DNA of 64,000 nucleotides from Cryobacterium tagatosivorans (GTDB lineage Bacteria; Actinomycetota; Actinomycetes; Actinomycetales; Microbacteriaceae). This document shows, piece by piece, positions 18,957 to 29,238 of the stretch. Within the stretch, counting starts at the first letter, position 1. The number at the start of each line of letters is the position of its first letter. The position numbers and the translations under genes were made by a program. The DNA is taken from assembly GCF_004402215.1 (NCBI RefSeq), contig NZ_SOEZ01000011.1, positions 62,001 through 126,000 on the forward strand. The letters run 5' to 3'. Below the pieces are notes generated by a model. The model searched no databases and had not been told where the DNA came from. It saw nothing but the letters and a program-made list of their open reading frames with translations.

Positions 18957-20683
18957 TAGGAATCCTTCCCGTCGGTCGACCGATCCGTGCTGGAACCGAC
19001 CATTTCTGATGCCTTGCGTTCGGCGATGGTCTGGCGCTTCGCTGCTTCACGGCTCGATGAGGCGGACTTCGAGGTGGAGACCGCCGGGGACGGAGCGAAC
19101 TTGGCGCGTCCCCGGTAGACGGCGCCCAGCGCCCGCGGATCGAGTCCGCTGAACCGGTGGCCCTCGTTGAAGAAGCGCGTGCGTGCCAGCAGTTGCAGCA
19201 TCGGGTGGGTGAACAGCATCACGACGATGAGGTCGACGATGGTGGTGAGTCCGAGGGTGAAGGCGAATCCGCGCACGTTGCCGACGGCCAGGATGAACAG
19301 CACGGCCGCGGCCAGGAAGTTGACCGCGTCGGAGACGACAATCGTGCGGATGGCGCGCTTCCAGCCTGATTCGACGGCGGACTCGAGTCCGCGTCCGTCC
19401 CGCAGTTCGTCTCGCACCCGTTCGAAGTAGACGATGAACGAGTCGGCGGTGATACCGATCGCCACGATCAGACCGGCGACGCCGGCCAGCGAGAGTCGGT
19501 AACCCTCCCGCCAGGACAGGATCGTGATCAGCAGGTAGGTGATCACCGCGGCGACTACCAGTGACGCGACGGTGACGAGACCGAGCAGCCGGTACTGTGC
19601 GAGCGAGTACAGCACGACCAGGATGAGGCCGATCAGGCCGGCGATGAGACCGCTGGTCAACTGGGCCGAGCCGAGTGTCGCGGAGATCGTGTCCTGGCTC
19701 TGCACGGCGAAGCTGAGCGGCAACGCACCGAACTTCAGCTGGTCGGCAAGCGACTTCGCGGACGCCTGGGTGAAGTTTCCGCTGATCTGCGGCTTGCCGT
19801 CGGTTATGACCGCGAGCGTGCGCGGCGCGGAGATGACGCTGCCGTCGAGCACGATGGCGAACTGGTTCTGCACGCCCTGCAGCCCGCTCAGGCGGGTGGT
19901 CACGGTGGCGAAGTCCTTGGTGCCTTCGCCGTCGAAGACCATGTTCACAACCCATTCGCCGGTGGTGGCACCGGACTGGGTGGTCTTCTGCCCGCTGGAC
20001 GCGTCCGAGATGTTGGCCCCGCTGACCTCGACCGGGCCGAGCACGTACTTGACGGAGCCGTCCGTCTCACAGGTGACGAGCGGCTTGTCCGCCGGCGCGA
20101 CGACGGCCGTTTCTATCTTGCTGCAGTCGAAGGCGTCGTACTGGGCCTGGAGCGCCGGGGTGACGTAGTTCAGGTCGCTGGCGTTGGTGGGCTTGACGCT
20201 CGGCGTGCTGGGCAGGCTGCCGGGGTCGACACTGGGCGTCGGGGTCGGCGTCGCGGTCGCTTCCTCGCCGCCGACGGCGGCGCCGGACGGGGCCGCGGCC
20301 AGGAGCACCGGCCGGAACTCGAGCTTGGCCGAGGATTCGATCCGGTTGATCGTCGCGTCATCCGGGGTGCCCGGGATCGACACGACGATGTTCTTGCCGC
20401 CCTGGGTGTTGATCTCCGACTCGGAGACGCCCGCGGAGTCGATGCGCTGCCGGATGATCGACACGGCCTGGTTCAGTTGCTCGGGCGAGACGGAGTCCCC
20501 GGACTCGAGCTTGGGAGCCAGGATGATCTGGGTGCCGCCCTCGAGGTCGAGCGCGAGCTTGGGCGACCAGGAGCCGCTCCCGCCGATGACGCCGGCCGTG
20601 TTGAGGGCGATCAGGCCGACGATGATCACGCCTAACCAGGTCAGGGAACGCCAGGCCTTCTTGACCGGGGACGACTTTGCCAC
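18956..20683 (-). CDS. secD: protein translocase subunit SecD
   Basis: A 575-aa partner of SecF. The first transmembrane helix (about 12-32) is followed by the signature LALDLEGGTQIIL and the P1 external domain, which includes RQRIDSAGVSESEI and a Pro/Thr-rich stretch near residues 140-160. The C-terminal membrane half has VVAAVITYLLITIL, then GVAGLIVAIGITADSFIVYF, the family hallmark. A cytoplasmic Ser/Lys-rich tail extends beyond the last helix. The yajC-secD-secF order is the standard one. Confidence 0.96.
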   Translation of the reverse strand: MAKSSPVKKAWRSLTWLGVIIVGLIALNTAGVIGGSGSWSPKLALDLEGGTQIILAPKLESGDSVSPEQLNQAVSIIRQRIDSAGVSESEINTQGGKNIVVSIPGTPDDATINRIESSAKLEFRPVLLAAAPSGAAVGGEEATATPTPTPSVDPGSLPSTPSVKPTNASDLNYVTPALQAQYDAFDCSKIETAVVAPADKPLVTCETDGSVKYVLGPVEVSGANISDASSGQKTTQSGATTGEWVVNMVFDGEGTKDFATVTTRLSGLQGVQNQFAIVLDGSVISAPRTLAVITDGKPQISGNFTQASAKSLADQLKFGALPLSFAVQSQDTISATLGSAQLTSGLIAGLIGLILVVLYSLAQYRLLGLVTVASLVVAAVITYLLITILSWREGYRLSLAGVAGLIVAIGITADSFIVYFERVRDELRDGRGLESAVESGWKRAIRTIVVSDAVNFLAAAVLFILAVGNVRGFAFTLGLTTIVDLIVVMLFTHPMLQLLARTRFFNEGHRFSGLDPRALGAVYRGRAKFAPSPAVSTSKSASSSREAAKRQTIAERKASEMVGSSTDRSTDGKDS

Positions 20684-20749
20684 CTGTGACTCAGCTTTCT
20701 ATGCTCGTGCCCGCGCCCGTGAGGGCGCGGGCACGGGAGAGGGGTTGGG

Positions 20750-21151
20750 TTACGCGTCGCCCTTGGTGGGCTTGCTGCCGTCGGTGCCGTCTTCGCCGGC
20801 TGTACGCTGGCCGAACTCCGGCTCGCCCATGACGGTGCCGTGGTCCTGGTTGAGCTCGGCGATGGGAGCGTCTTCCGTTTCGGCGACGGTGGGCTCGACG
20901 ACGCGGGCGATCGTCTGGCGGTGGATGTTGACCACGGTGCCGGGGGCGATCTCGAGGGCAACCTTGTTCTCGGCCTCGTCGATCGAGACGATGGTGCCGT
21001 ACATGCCGAAGTTGGTCATGACATCCGCGCCGGCGACCATCTGCGACTGGAGGGCCTCGAGGTCCGCCTTGCGCTTGCGCCCATTGCGGAACATGAAGAA
21101 CACGAGGACCGCCAGGACGGCGAGCATGAGGATGGTAGTGATGTCTGGCAT
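20750..21151 (-). CDS. yajC: preprotein translocase accessory protein YajC
   Basis: A 133-aa protein: one N-terminal transmembrane helix (about 5-23, TTILMLAVLAVLVFFMFRN), then the YajC core with ADVMTNFGMYGTIVSID, and an acidic C-terminal tail. The ATG at 21151 was chosen over a longer frame starting at 21283 that would enter the ruvB end. It lies between ruvB and secD, as in many bacteria. Confidence 0.93.
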   Translation of the reverse strand: MPDITTILMLAVLAVLVFFMFRNGRKRKADLEALQSQMVAGADVMTNFGMYGTIVSIDEAENKVALEIAPGTVVNIHRQTIARVVEPTVAETEDAPIAELNQDHGTVMGEPEFGQRTAGEDGTDGSKPTKGDA

Positions 21152-21225
21152 GAAACTGAGGGACCTTCCGATTGCGGTACGACGACCGCGACAGGTGAGT
21201 GCGGATCGCTGCGAACCAACTTGAA

Positions 21226-22275
21226 TTATAGGGGATCGAGGTGAGGGGCAGCCTGAGGGCCACTGAGACCGAAGTGTTGCCACGCCGCGGGTGTTGCCAC
21301 CCGCCCCCTCGGGGTGCGCGTGAGGAAGCCTATCCGCACCAGGAAGGGCTCGACGACCGCTTCGATGGTTTCGGACTCCTCACCCACGGAAACCGCCAGG
21401 GTATTCAGGCCAACGGGACCTCCCCCAAAACGGGTGAGGATGATCCGCATGACCTCCCGGTCGAGGCGATCCAGACCGATCGGGTCGACGTCGTACAGCT
21501 CCAGTGCGGCGTGGACCGCGGCCAGGTCGGCTTCTCCCCCGTGCACGAGGGCGTAGTCGCGCACGCGTCGAAGGAGCCGGTTCGCGATGCGGGGGGTGCC
21601 CCGGCAGCGGCCGGCGATCTCGGCGAGTGCCTCACGGCCGATTCGCAGGTCCAGCAGCTTCGCCGCCCGCGCCAGTACCTGCTCCAGCTCGCCCTCGGAG
21701 TAGAACTCGAGGTGCGCTGTGAAGCCGAAGCGGTCCCGCAGGGGGTTGGGCAGCATGCCCGAGCGAGTCGTCGCGCCCACGAGGGTGAACGGGGCCAGCT
21801 CGAGCGGCACGGAGGTCGCCCCCGCCCCCTTGCCCACCATGATATCGATGCGGAAGTCTTCCATCGCCAGGTAGAGCATCTCTTCGGCGGAGCGCGCCAT
21901 CCGGTGGATCTCGTCGATGAACAGCACCTCGCCGGGCACGAGCGAGGAAAGCACCGCCGCGAGGTCGCCGGCGTGCTGGATGGCCGGACCGCTGGACATG
22001 CGCAACGGGCGATTGCCCTCGTAGGCGACGATCATGGCAAGGGTCGTCTTGCCGAGCCCTGGCGGGCCGGCGAGCAGGATGTGGTCGGGGGTGCGGCTCT
22101 GCATGGTCGCCGCGGTGAGCAGGAGCTGCAGCTGGCCGCGCACCTTCTGCTGGCCGACGAATTCGGCCATGCTGCGCGGCCGGAGGGCGCCTTCGAAGGC
22201 GAGTTCCGCATCCCCTTCGAGCGCCGGGTTCGTCACTTCGACGCCCGGGTCGTTGGCCAGGCCCGGAGCGTTCAC
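21226..22275 (-). CDS. ruvB: Holliday junction DNA helicase RuvB
   Basis: A 349-aa AAA+ motor that drives branch migration with RuvA. Walker A is [10 protein letters not shown], Walker B is LFIDEIHRM, and sensor 1 lies in [19 protein letters not shown]. The arginine finger is in [19 protein letters not shown], and the C-terminal winged helix ends with [10 protein letters not shown]. The GTG start at 22275 overlaps the ruvA stop (GTGA). A longer reading in this frame crosses ruvA and ruvC and is spurious. Confidence 0.96.
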   Translation of the reverse strand: MNAPGLANDPGVEVTNPALEGDAELAFEGALRPRSMAEFVGQQKVRGQLQLLLTAATMQSRTPDHILLAGPPGLGKTTLAMIVAYEGNRPLRMSSGPAIQHAGDLAAVLSSLVPGEVLFIDEIHRMARSAEEMLYLAMEDFRIDIMVGKGAGATSVPLELAPFTLVGATTRSGMLPNPLRDRFGFTAHLEFYSEGELEQVLARAAKLLDLRIGREALAEIAGRCRGTPRIANRLLRRVRDYALVHGGEADLAAVHAALELYDVDPIGLDRLDREVMRIILTRFGGGPVGLNTLAVSVGEESETIEAVVEPFLVRIGFLTRTPRGRVATPAAWQHFGLSGPQAAPHLDPL

Positions 22276-22925
22276 GAACGGCGCGCCGATGCCTGGTGTG
22301 CGGGGCTCTGGTGTGCCGGGCCCAGCCGGGCCAGGGCCAGCCGCAGCACGGTGGCGACGCCGGGTTCCGTGCCGGATGCCTCGGATCCGGATGGGTCTGC
22401 AAGCGTTTCGTCGACGGCCTGCGCGGCGACACGTTCCGACCAGCCGAGGCCGATCAGGGCGGCCTGGACGTTCGCGGCGACCGTGGCCTGCCCGGCCGGG
22501 CGCACGCCCGTCGGCGCCCCGCTGGCGACCGCGACCTTTCCGGCCAGGGACAGCACGATGAGCTTCGCCGTCTTGGGTCCGATGCCGCTGACCTTGCGGA
22601 ACACCGCGTCGTCTTCGCCCTGGACGGCCAGGGCGATCTGATTGGGCGTCAGCACGCCGAGCACGCCGAGGGCGGACTTCGGGCCCACCCCGGTGACGCC
22701 GACGAGCAGTTCGAACACCGCAAGCTCCTCGGCCGTGGGGAACCCGTACAGGGTGAGCGAGTCTTCGCGCACGATCAGCGTGGTCGCCAGCCGGGCCTCG
22801 TCGCCGGTCCGCACCGACAGCGCGGTGGTCGGGGTGACCTGGAGGGCGAGGCCGATGCCGCCGACCTCGATCACAACGGTCGAGCCCAGGGCGGACAGGA
22901 CGGGGCCACGTACGGAGGAGATCAC
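22272..22925 (-). CDS. ruvA: Holliday junction DNA-binding subunit RuvA
   Basis: A 217-aa protein. The OB-fold N-terminal domain ([20 protein letters not shown]) is followed by two helix-hairpin-helix motifs ([17 protein letters not shown] and [19 protein letters not shown]) and the C-terminal domain III that contacts RuvB ([19 protein letters not shown]). The start is GTG at 22925, overlapping the ruvC stop by four bases. It has a Pro/Ala/Ser tail longer than usual. Confidence 0.95.
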   Translation of the reverse strand: MISSVRGPVLSALGSTVVIEVGGIGLALQVTPTTALSVRTGDEARLATTLIVREDSLTLYGFPTAEELAVFELLVGVTGVGPKSALGVLGVLTPNQIALAVQGEDDAVFRKVSGIGPKTAKLIVLSLAGKVAVASGAPTGVRPAGQATVAANVQAALIGLGWSERVAAQAVDETLADPSGSEASGTEPGVATVLRLALARLGPAHQSPAHQASARRS

Positions 22926-23527
22926 CGCTTAAGACTACGGGGCGGCGCCGACACGGACGCGCTGCGCTCCGCGGCGAGCCATGCTTTCTGGGCGGGTGTC
23001 TGGGGCGCCGGGGCGAGCGAGCCGGCAGTCGGCAGGGTTCCGCCGGAGGCGCCGGTACGCCAGGCGTGGCAGATCGCGAGGGCCAGGGCGTCGGCGGCAT
23101 CAGCGGGTTTCGGGATCTCGGCGAGGCCGAGGATCCGGGCGACCATGGTGCCGACCTGCTTCTTGTCGGCCGCGCCGTACCCGGTGATGGCCGCCTTGAC
23201 CTCGCTCGGGGTGTGCAGGGACACCGGCAGGCCCCGCCGGGCAGCGAGCGTGAGCGCGACCCCGCTGATCTGCGCGGTGCCCATCACTGTGCTCACGTTG
23301 TGCTGCGCGAACACGCGCTCGATCGCCACGAATGCCGGCTGGTGGCGGTCGAGCATGTCCTCGATTCCGTCGCTGATCAGCAGCAGGCGGCGCTCGAGGG
23401 GAAGGCCGGGGTCGCTCCGCAGCACGGTGACGTCGACGAGCGTCGCCGAGCGATTCCCCGAGACGTCCACGACGCCGACACCGCAGCGTGTGAGGCCAGG
23501 GTCGATCCCGAGCACCCTGACCGGCAT
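22922..23527 (-). CDS. ruvC: crossover junction endodeoxyribonuclease RuvC
   Basis: A 201-aa Holliday-junction resolvase. Catalytic acidic residues are visible: D9 in [12 protein letters not shown]70 in VAIERVF, and D143/D146 in [16 protein letters not shown]. The ATG at 23527 is eight bases after the yebC stop. The C-terminal Pro/Ala/Ser tail is longer than in E. coli. The gene is coupled to ruvA and ruvB. Confidence 0.95.
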   Translation of the reverse strand: MPVRVLGIDPGLTRCGVGVVDVSGNRSATLVDVTVLRSDPGLPLERRLLLISDGIEDMLDRHQPAFVAIERVFAQHNVSTVMGTAQISGVALTLAARRGLPVSLHTPSEVKAAITGYGAADKKQVGTMVARILGLAEIPKPADAADALALAICHAWRTGASGGTLPTAGSLAPAPQTPAQKAWLAAERSASVSAPPRSLKR

Positions 23528-23534
23528 CGCGGCG

Positions 23535-24299
23535 TTACTCTGACTCGGCCTGGAGCTCCGCCTGGACCTCGGGCGACAGGTCGTAGTTGCTGTAGATGTT
23601 CTGCACGTCGTCGAGTTCCTCGAGGGCGTCGATGAGGTGGAACACCTTGCGGGCCGTCGCGGCATCCACCTCGACCTTGAGGGATGGCACGAACGCGATG
23701 TCAGCGGAGTCGTAGTCGATTCCCGCCTCCTGCAGCGCCGTGCGGGTCGCGACCAGGTCGTGCGCCTCGCTGAAGACCTCGAACTTGTCGCCGTCGTCGA
23801 CGACCTCTTCGGCGCCGGCGTCGAGGACCGCGAGGAGGACGTCATCCTCGCTGAGCCCCTCGCCCTTGGGGACGACGACGATGCCCTTGCGGTGGAAGTT
23901 GTAGGCGACGCTGCCCGGGTCGGCCATGTTGCCGCCGTTGCGAGTGACCGTCGTGCGCACCTCGGCCGCCGCGCGGTTCTTGTTGTCGGTGAGGCACTCG
24001 ATCATGATGGCCACGCCGTGGGCCGCGTAGCCCTCGTACATGATGGTCGTGTAGTCGACGGCATCGCCGGTCAGGCCGGCCCCGCGCTTGACGGCGCGAT
24101 CGATGTTGTCGTTCGGCACCGAGGTCTTCTTGGCCTTCTGGATGGCGTCGACCAGGGTCGGGTTGCCGGAGAGGTCCGCGCCGCCCATGCGGGCCGCGAC
24201 CTCGATGTTCTTGATCAGTTTCGCGAAGGCCTTGGCGCGCCGAGAGTCGGTGATCGCCTTCTGGTGCTTCGTTGTCGCCCATTTGGAATGCCCGGACAT
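23535..24299 (-). CDS. YebC/PmpR family regulatory protein
   Basis: A 254-aa protein beginning [16 protein letters not shown], the family signature, with [15 protein letters not shown] and [17 protein letters not shown]. Members were described as transcription regulators, and more recent work links the family to translation of proline-rich stretches. It lies directly upstream of ruvC, a conserved arrangement. The 138 bases upstream (24300-24437) hold no gene I can support and probably carry the promoter of the yebC-ruv block. Confidence 0.93.
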   Translation of the reverse strand: MSGHSKWATTKHQKAITDSRRAKAFAKLIKNIEVAARMGGADLSGNPTLVDAIQKAKKTSVPNDNIDRAVKRGAGLTGDAVDYTTIMYEGYAAHGVAIMIECLTDNKNRAAAEVRTTVTRNGGNMADPGSVAYNFHRKGIVVVPKGEGLSEDDVLLAVLDAGAEEVVDDGDKFEVFSEAHDLVATRTALQEAGIDYDSADIAFVPSLKVEVDAATARKVFHLIDALEELDDVQNIYSNYDLSPEVQAELQAESE

Positions 24300-24437
24300 A
24301 CGTCTCCCGTGTGTGCTTGTCTGCTGTGCTGGTGTGCGCTCGTGCGCCCGGCGGCATGCCGGCCGCCCTGCGTGGTCGTGGCACCCGCTGGGTGCCCGCC
24401 CATTCTAACCCGGGGCATCCCGAACGAGCCGGAAGGC

Positions 24438-24980
24438 TCAGCCGAGCAGCCTGTGCAGGGTGCGCAGGTTCCGGGTCGTCGTGCTGGAGCGGTAGCGGGT
24501 CTTGCCGCTCAGCTTGCTGAACGGGCTCGTGATGCCGACCGCCCTGCGGACCTCCCAGTACAGCACCCCGTCCCCCGCGCTGACCCGCTCGTCGGCGGGG
24601 TCGAGTCCGTCGGCGGCGGCCGCGAGCTCGGCCAGGACGGCGTCGTCGGAGCCGAAGACGACGTATGGATGCCAGCCGTCCCGGTCGGCCTCGAACGGGT
24701 AGTCCCGCGCGATCCGGGCGAGGGTCTCCACGTCCCGCAGCACGATCCAGGCCCGGTAGCCGAAGGTCTCGGACAGGGCGGCTTCGATCCGGGACTTGAT
24801 CGCGGCGGCGTCGGGTTCGGTGTCGGTCCCGGTATCGGTGTCGAAGAGCACGTTCCCGCTGGCGAGCACGGTCTTCACGCCGGTGTAGCCGAGCTCCCGG
24901 AACAGGTCCGCGAGCGGCGCCATGGTGATGGTGATGCCGTTAACGTTGATGCCGCGCAGCAGCGCGACGTACCTGGTCAC
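24438..24980 (-). CDS. DUF1697 domain-containing protein
   Basis: A 180-aa protein beginning TRYVALLRGINVNGITITMA, the DUF1697 signature, followed by LASGNVLFDTD. The end of the domain, SKLSGKTRYRSSTTTRNLRT, is conserved. The family is widespread and has no proven function. The GTG at 24980 overlaps the pdxT stop by four bases, so it is translated with pdxS-pdxT, though a role in vitamin B6 synthesis is not implied. Confidence 0.9.
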   Translation of the reverse strand: MTRYVALLRGINVNGITITMAPLADLFRELGYTGVKTVLASGNVLFDTDTGTDTEPDAAAIKSRIEAALSETFGYRAWIVLRDVETLARIARDYPFEADRDGWHPYVVFGSDDAVLAELAAAADGLDPADERVSAGDGVLYWEVRRAVGITSPFSKLSGKTRYRSSTTTRNLRTLHRLLG

Positions 24981-25582
24981 GACGCGGCCCGGCCGCCCGC
25001 TTCGGCGCCCGACACCATCCGGAGGAAGTGTTCGTGGAAGCGGTGCTCCCCCGTGATTTCCGGGTGGAAGGAGGTGCCGAGCAGGTTGCCCTGTTGCACG
25101 GCGACGCAGCGTCCGTCGGCGAGCCTGGCCAGCGCCCTGACCCGGGGCCCGACGACCTCGACGACCGGGGCGCGGATGAACAAGGCGTGCACCGGGGGCG
25201 CGCCCAGCACAGGGACGTCCAGCTCCGTCTCGAACGACTCGGCCTGGGACCCGAACGCGTTGCGGCGCACCGAGATGTCGAGTCCGCCGATGCTCTGCTG
25301 GCCGGCAATGCCGTCGAGCACGGTGTCGGCGAGCATGATCAGGCCAGCGCAGGTGCCGTAGACGGGCAGGCCGCTGCGCACGGCATCCCGCAGCGGCCCG
25401 GCGAGGCCGAACGTGCGGGAGAGCTTGTCCATGACGCTGGACTCGCCGCCCGGGATCACCAGTCCGCTGACGCGGGCCAGTTCCTCCGGGCGACGAACGA
25501 GTTCCACCTCCGCGCCGAGTGCCCGAAGGACCTCGGCATGCTCACGAAAGTCGCCCTGCAGGGCGAGAACTCCAACTGTCAT
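24977..25582 (-). CDS. pdxT: pyridoxal 5'-phosphate synthase glutaminase subunit
   Basis: A 201-aa class I glutaminase that feeds ammonia to PdxS. It begins TVGVLALQGDFREHAEVL. The PGGESSVMDKL loop, catalytic Cys in YGTCAGLIMLA and the His/Glu of SFHPEITGEHRFHEHF are all present. The ATG at 25582 lies 11 bases after the pdxS stop. It forms the pdxS-pdxT pair. Confidence 0.95.
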   Translation of the reverse strand: MTVGVLALQGDFREHAEVLRALGAEVELVRRPEELARVSGLVIPGGESSVMDKLSRTFGLAGPLRDAVRSGLPVYGTCAGLIMLADTVLDGIAGQQSIGGLDISVRRNAFGSQAESFETELDVPVLGAPPVHALFIRAPVVEVVGPRVRALARLADGRCVAVQQGNLLGTSFHPEITGEHRFHEHFLRMVSGAEAGGRAAS

Positions 25583-25593
25583 GGACGGCGCTG

Positions 25594-26496
25594 TTACCAG
25601 CCGCGCTCGGAGAGGCGGTGCGGTGCGGCCAGGTCGGCCACGTTGATGCCGACCATGGCCTCGCCCAGTCCGCGGGACACCTCGGCAACCACGCTCGGGT
25701 CGTCGAAGAACGTGACGGCCTTGACGATCGCGTTGGCCCGGGCCTGCGGGTTGCCCGACTTGAAGATGCCGGAACCGACGAAGACGCCGTCGGCGCCGAG
25801 CTGCATCATCATGGCCGCGTCGGCGGGCGTGGCCACGCCGCCGGCCACGAACAGCACGACGGGAAGCTTGCCGGTGGCGGCGATCTCCGCGACGAGTTCG
25901 TAGGGCGCCTGGAGCTCCTTGGCGGCGACGTACAGTTCGTCCTTGCTCAGTGCGGACAGGCGGGCGATCTCGCCCTTGATGGTGCGGATGTGCTTGGTGG
26001 CCTCGGAGACGTCGCCGGTGCCGGCCTCGCCCTTGGACCGGATCATGGCTGCGCCCTCGGTGATGCGACGGAGCGCCTCGCCCAGGTTGGTCGCGCCGCA
26101 GACGAACGGGGTCTGGAAATTCCACTTGTCGATGTGGTTGACGTAGTCGGCCGGGCTCAGCACCTCGGACTCGTCGATGTAGTCGACCTTGAGCGCCTCG
26201 AGGATCTGCGCTTCGACGAAGTGGCCGATGCGGGCCTTCGCCATGACCGGGATGGACACCTCGGCGATGATGCTGTCGATCAGGTCGGGGTCGCTCATGC
26301 GGGCGACACCACCCTGGGAACGGATGTCGGCGGGCACGCGCTCGAGGGCCATGACGGCGACAGCGCCGGCATCCTCTGCGATACGTGCCTGCTCTGCGGT
26401 GACGACGTCCATGATGACGCCGCCCTTCAGCATCTCGGCGAGGCCGCGCTTGACGCGGCTCGAGCCAAACTGCTCGGCGGAAGTGTTCTCAGTCAT
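25594..26496 (-). CDS. pdxS: pyridoxal 5'-phosphate synthase lyase subunit
   Basis: A 300-aa TIM-barrel enzyme that builds PLP from ribose 5-phosphate, glyceraldehyde 3-phosphate and ammonia. Signatures are [40 protein letters not shown] and [15 protein letters not shown]. The phosphate-binding region [17 protein letters not shown] is intact. ATG at 26496, with AAGGAA about 12 bases upstream. The 112-base gap to the HIT gene has no coding sequence. Confidence 0.96.
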   Translation of the reverse strand: MTENTSAEQFGSSRVKRGLAEMLKGGVIMDVVTAEQARIAEDAGAVAVMALERVPADIRSQGGVARMSDPDLIDSIIAEVSIPVMAKARIGHFVEAQILEALKVDYIDESEVLSPADYVNHIDKWNFQTPFVCGATNLGEALRRITEGAAMIRSKGEAGTGDVSEATKHIRTIKGEIARLSALSKDELYVAAKELQAPYELVAEIAATGKLPVVLFVAGGVATPADAAMMMQLGADGVFVGSGIFKSGNPQARANAIVKAVTFFDDPSVVAEVSRGLGEAMVGINVADLAAPHRLSERGW

Positions 26497-26608
26497 TTGT
26501 TAATTCTATTCCTTGCGTGGTGGTGCACCGGTGCAGCGGACCGCTGCCTGACAGGGGGACGTGGAGATGGAAGGGAAAAGCGACAGCGAAGGGGAAAAAA
26601 GTGAAGAA

Positions 26609-27172
26609 CTAGCCCTCGTCGATCGGCCAGCCGGCGGCGACCTCGCGGCGCACGTCGCCCAGCAGGCGGGGAATCGCCTTGGTGCCGGCGATGATCGGGA
26701 AGAAGTTCGAGTCGAGGGCCCAGCGCGGGACGATGTGCTGGTGGAGGTGCTCCGCAATGCCGGCGCCGGCGATCCGTCCCTGGTTCATCCCGATGTTGAA
26801 GCCGTCGCAGTGCGAGACGCTCTTCAGCACGCGCATCGCGACCTGGGTCAGGCTACCGATCTCGGCGATCTCCTCCGGCGTGGCCTCGTCATAGGTCGCA
26901 ACATGGCGGTACGGGCAGACGAGCAGGTGGCCGCTGTTGTAGGGAAACAGGTTGAGCAGCACGTAGGCGTGCTTGCCGCGGGCGACGATGAGAGCCTTCT
27001 CGTCGTCCATGCTGGGCGCCAGGCAGAACGGGCAGTCATCCGGATGCGGCTGCTGGCCCTCCTGGATGTAGACCAGGCGGTGGGGCGTCCAGAGCCTCTG
27101 GAAGGCGTCCGGCACGGCCGCGAAGTCGGAGGAGTGCTCCACCCCGTCGAACTCGTCAGTCACCTCTGCCAT
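26609..27172 (-). CDS. HIT family hydrolase
   Basis: A 187-aa histidine-triad protein with the active-site motif HLHQHIVPRW in the C-terminal half, and zinc-type CPFC near residue 50 followed by LLNLFPYNSGHLLVCPYRH. Relatives hydrolyse or phosphorolyse Ap4A-like dinucleotides. The ATG at 27172 lies one base after the thrS stop. In many actinobacteria pgsA and a phosphatidylinositol mannosyltransferase follow this gene before pdxS; here pdxS follows directly. Confidence 0.92.
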   Translation of the reverse strand: MAEVTDEFDGVEHSSDFAAVPDAFQRLWTPHRLVYIQEGQQPHPDDCPFCLAPSMDDEKALIVARGKHAYVLLNLFPYNSGHLLVCPYRHVATYDEATPEEIAEIGSLTQVAMRVLKSVSHCDGFNIGMNQGRIAGAGIAEHLHQHIVPRWALDSNFFPIIAGTKAIPRLLGDVRREVAAGWPIDEG

Positions 27173-27173
27173 G

Positions 27174-29156
27174 TCAGATCTGTCCCTGGCCCGTCACCTG
27201 CGCGCGCGAGCGGATGGACTCCACGATGCGGCTGATAGCGTCGTCCACCGGCACACCGTTCTCCTGGCTGCCGTCGCGGAAGCGGAAGCTGACCGAGCCG
27301 TTATCCCGGTCCTCCTCGCCGACGATCAGCTGGAACGGGACCTTCGCCTTGGTGTGCGTGCGGATCTTCTTCTGCATCCGGTCGTCGGAGTTGTCGACCT
27401 CGGCGCGCACGCCGGCCGCCTTGAGCCGGGCGATGATCTCGTCCAGGTACGGGCCGTACTGCTCGGCCACGGGGATGCCGACCACCTGCACCGGAGCCAG
27501 CCAGACCGGGAACGCCCCGGCGTAGTGCTCGGTGAGCACGGCGAAGAACCGTTCGATCGAGCCGAACAGGGCGCGGTGGATCATCACCGGGCGCTGGCGG
27601 GAGCCGTCGGAGGCCGTGTATTCGAGGTCGAAGCGCTCGGGCAGGTTGAAGTCCAGCTGGATCGTGGACATCTGCCAGGTGCGGCCGATGGCGTCACGCG
27701 CCTGCACCGAGATCTTCGGGCCGTAGAACGCCGCTCCGCCCGGGTCGGAGACGAGTTCGAGGCCGGATGCCTCGGCGACCTCGGCGAGGGTCTGCGTGGC
27801 CTCGTCCCAGGCCTCGTCGGAGCCGACGAACTTCTTCGGGTCCTTGGTGGAGAGCTCGAGGTAGTAGTCCTCGAGTCCGTAGTCGGAGAGCAGCTGCAGC
27901 ACGAAGTTGAGCGTGCTGGTCAGTTCCTCCTTCATGTTGTCGCGGGTCGTGTAGATGTGCGCGTCGTCCTGCGTCATGCCGCGCACCCGGGTGAGGCCGT
28001 GCACCACGCCGGACTTCTCGTAGCGGTAGACCGAGCCGAACTCGAACAGGCGCATCGGGAGGTCGCGGTAGCTGCGGCCGCTGGAGCGGAAGATCAGGTT
28101 GTGGAACGGGCAGTTCATCGGCTTGAGGTAGTAGTCGACGCCCTGGCGGGTGACGTGGCCGTCGGCGTCGCGCTCCTCGTCGAGGTGCATCGGCGGGAAC
28201 ATCCCGTCGGCGTACCAGTCGAGGTGGCCGGAGGTCTCGAACAGGTTCGACTTGGTGATGTGCGGTGAGTAGACGAAGTCGTAGCCGGCCTCGACGTGCC
28301 GCTTGCGGGAGTAGTTCTCCATCTCCTGGCGGATGATGCCGCCCCGGGGGTGGAAGACGGGCAGGCCGGAGCCGATCTCCTCGGGGAAGCTGAACAGGTC
28401 GAGTTCAGCGCCGAGCTTGCGGTGATCGCGCTTGGCGGCCTCTTCCTGGCGGGCCTGGTACGCGCGGAGTTCGTCCTTGGTGGGCCAGGCGGTGCCGTAG
28501 ACGCGCTGCAGCTGCGGGTTCTTCTCGGAGCCGCGCCAGTACGCCGCGGCCAGGCGGGTGAGCGAGTAGCCGTTGCCGATCATCCGGGTGTTGGGCAGGT
28601 GCGGGCCGCGGCAGAGGTCCTTCCAGACCGTTTCCCCCGTCTTCGGGTCGACGTTGTCGTAGATGGTGAGCTCGGCGCCGCCGACCTCGACCGACTCATT
28701 GTCGCCGCCGAGTTCGGTGGTCGAGCCCGCCCCGACCCCCTTGATGCCGATCAACTCGAGCTTGTACGGCTCGTCTGCGAGTTCGACGCGGGCCTCCTCG
28801 TCGGAGACGACGCGGCGCACGAAACGCTGCCCGGACCGGATGATCCGATCCATGGCCTTCTCCAGCGCCTTGACGTCCTCCGGGGTGAACGGCTCCGCCA
28901 CGTCGAAGTCGTAGTAGAAGCCGTCGGTGACGGGCGGGCCGATGCCGAGCTTCGCCGCCGGGTTGATCGTCTGCACGGCCTGCGCGAGCACGTGCGCGGC
29001 GGAGTGACGGAGGATGTTGAGTCCGTCGGCCGAGTCGATGGTGACGGGCTCGACGGCATCCGTGGGCGTCACCATCGTCGCCAGGTCCCTGAGCTCACCG
29101 TTGACGCGCATCGCGACAACGGACCGGTCGGTGAAAAGCTCAAAGCCGTCAACCAC
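27174..29156 (-). CDS. thrS: threonine--tRNA ligase
   Basis: A 660-aa class II synthetase. A short TGS-type N-terminus precedes the editing domain ([16 protein letters not shown], and the later His/Cys region). The catalytic core has [19 protein letters not shown], Zn-binding [10 protein letters not shown] and MTQDDAHIY. The C-terminal anticodon-binding domain starts near [19 protein letters not shown]. The start is GTG at 29156 with GGGAG upstream. It leads the thrS-HIT-pdxST-DUF1697 run. Confidence 0.96.
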   Translation of the reverse strand: MVDGFELFTDRSVVAMRVNGELRDLATMVTPTDAVEPVTIDSADGLNILRHSAAHVLAQAVQTINPAAKLGIGPPVTDGFYYDFDVAEPFTPEDVKALEKAMDRIIRSGQRFVRRVVSDEEARVELADEPYKLELIGIKGVGAGSTTELGGDNESVEVGGAELTIYDNVDPKTGETVWKDLCRGPHLPNTRMIGNGYSLTRLAAAYWRGSEKNPQLQRVYGTAWPTKDELRAYQARQEEAAKRDHRKLGAELDLFSFPEEIGSGLPVFHPRGGIIRQEMENYSRKRHVEAGYDFVYSPHITKSNLFETSGHLDWYADGMFPPMHLDEERDADGHVTRQGVDYYLKPMNCPFHNLIFRSSGRSYRDLPMRLFEFGSVYRYEKSGVVHGLTRVRGMTQDDAHIYTTRDNMKEELTSTLNFVLQLLSDYGLEDYYLELSTKDPKKFVGSDEAWDEATQTLAEVAEASGLELVSDPGGAAFYGPKISVQARDAIGRTWQMSTIQLDFNLPERFDLEYTASDGSRQRPVMIHRALFGSIERFFAVLTEHYAGAFPVWLAPVQVVGIPVAEQYGPYLDEIIARLKAAGVRAEVDNSDDRMQKKIRTHTKAKVPFQLIVGEEDRDNGSVSFRFRDGSQENGVPVDDAISRIVESIRSRAQVTGQGQI

Positions 29157-29238
29157 GTGTATGACTCCCTAGTTTTGCGAACCCTTCAACTTTAGTGGCG
29201 CGCGCGGGGAGTCTCGCAGCGCGCCCCAACGACGAGGC

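Noticed and set aside
21226-23100. A 624-codon RuvB with a long N-terminal extension
   Set aside because: The extension overlaps ruvA and ruvC out of frame and is Arg/Pro-rich shadow sequence. The GTG at 22275 overlapping the ruvA stop gives the normal RuvB length.
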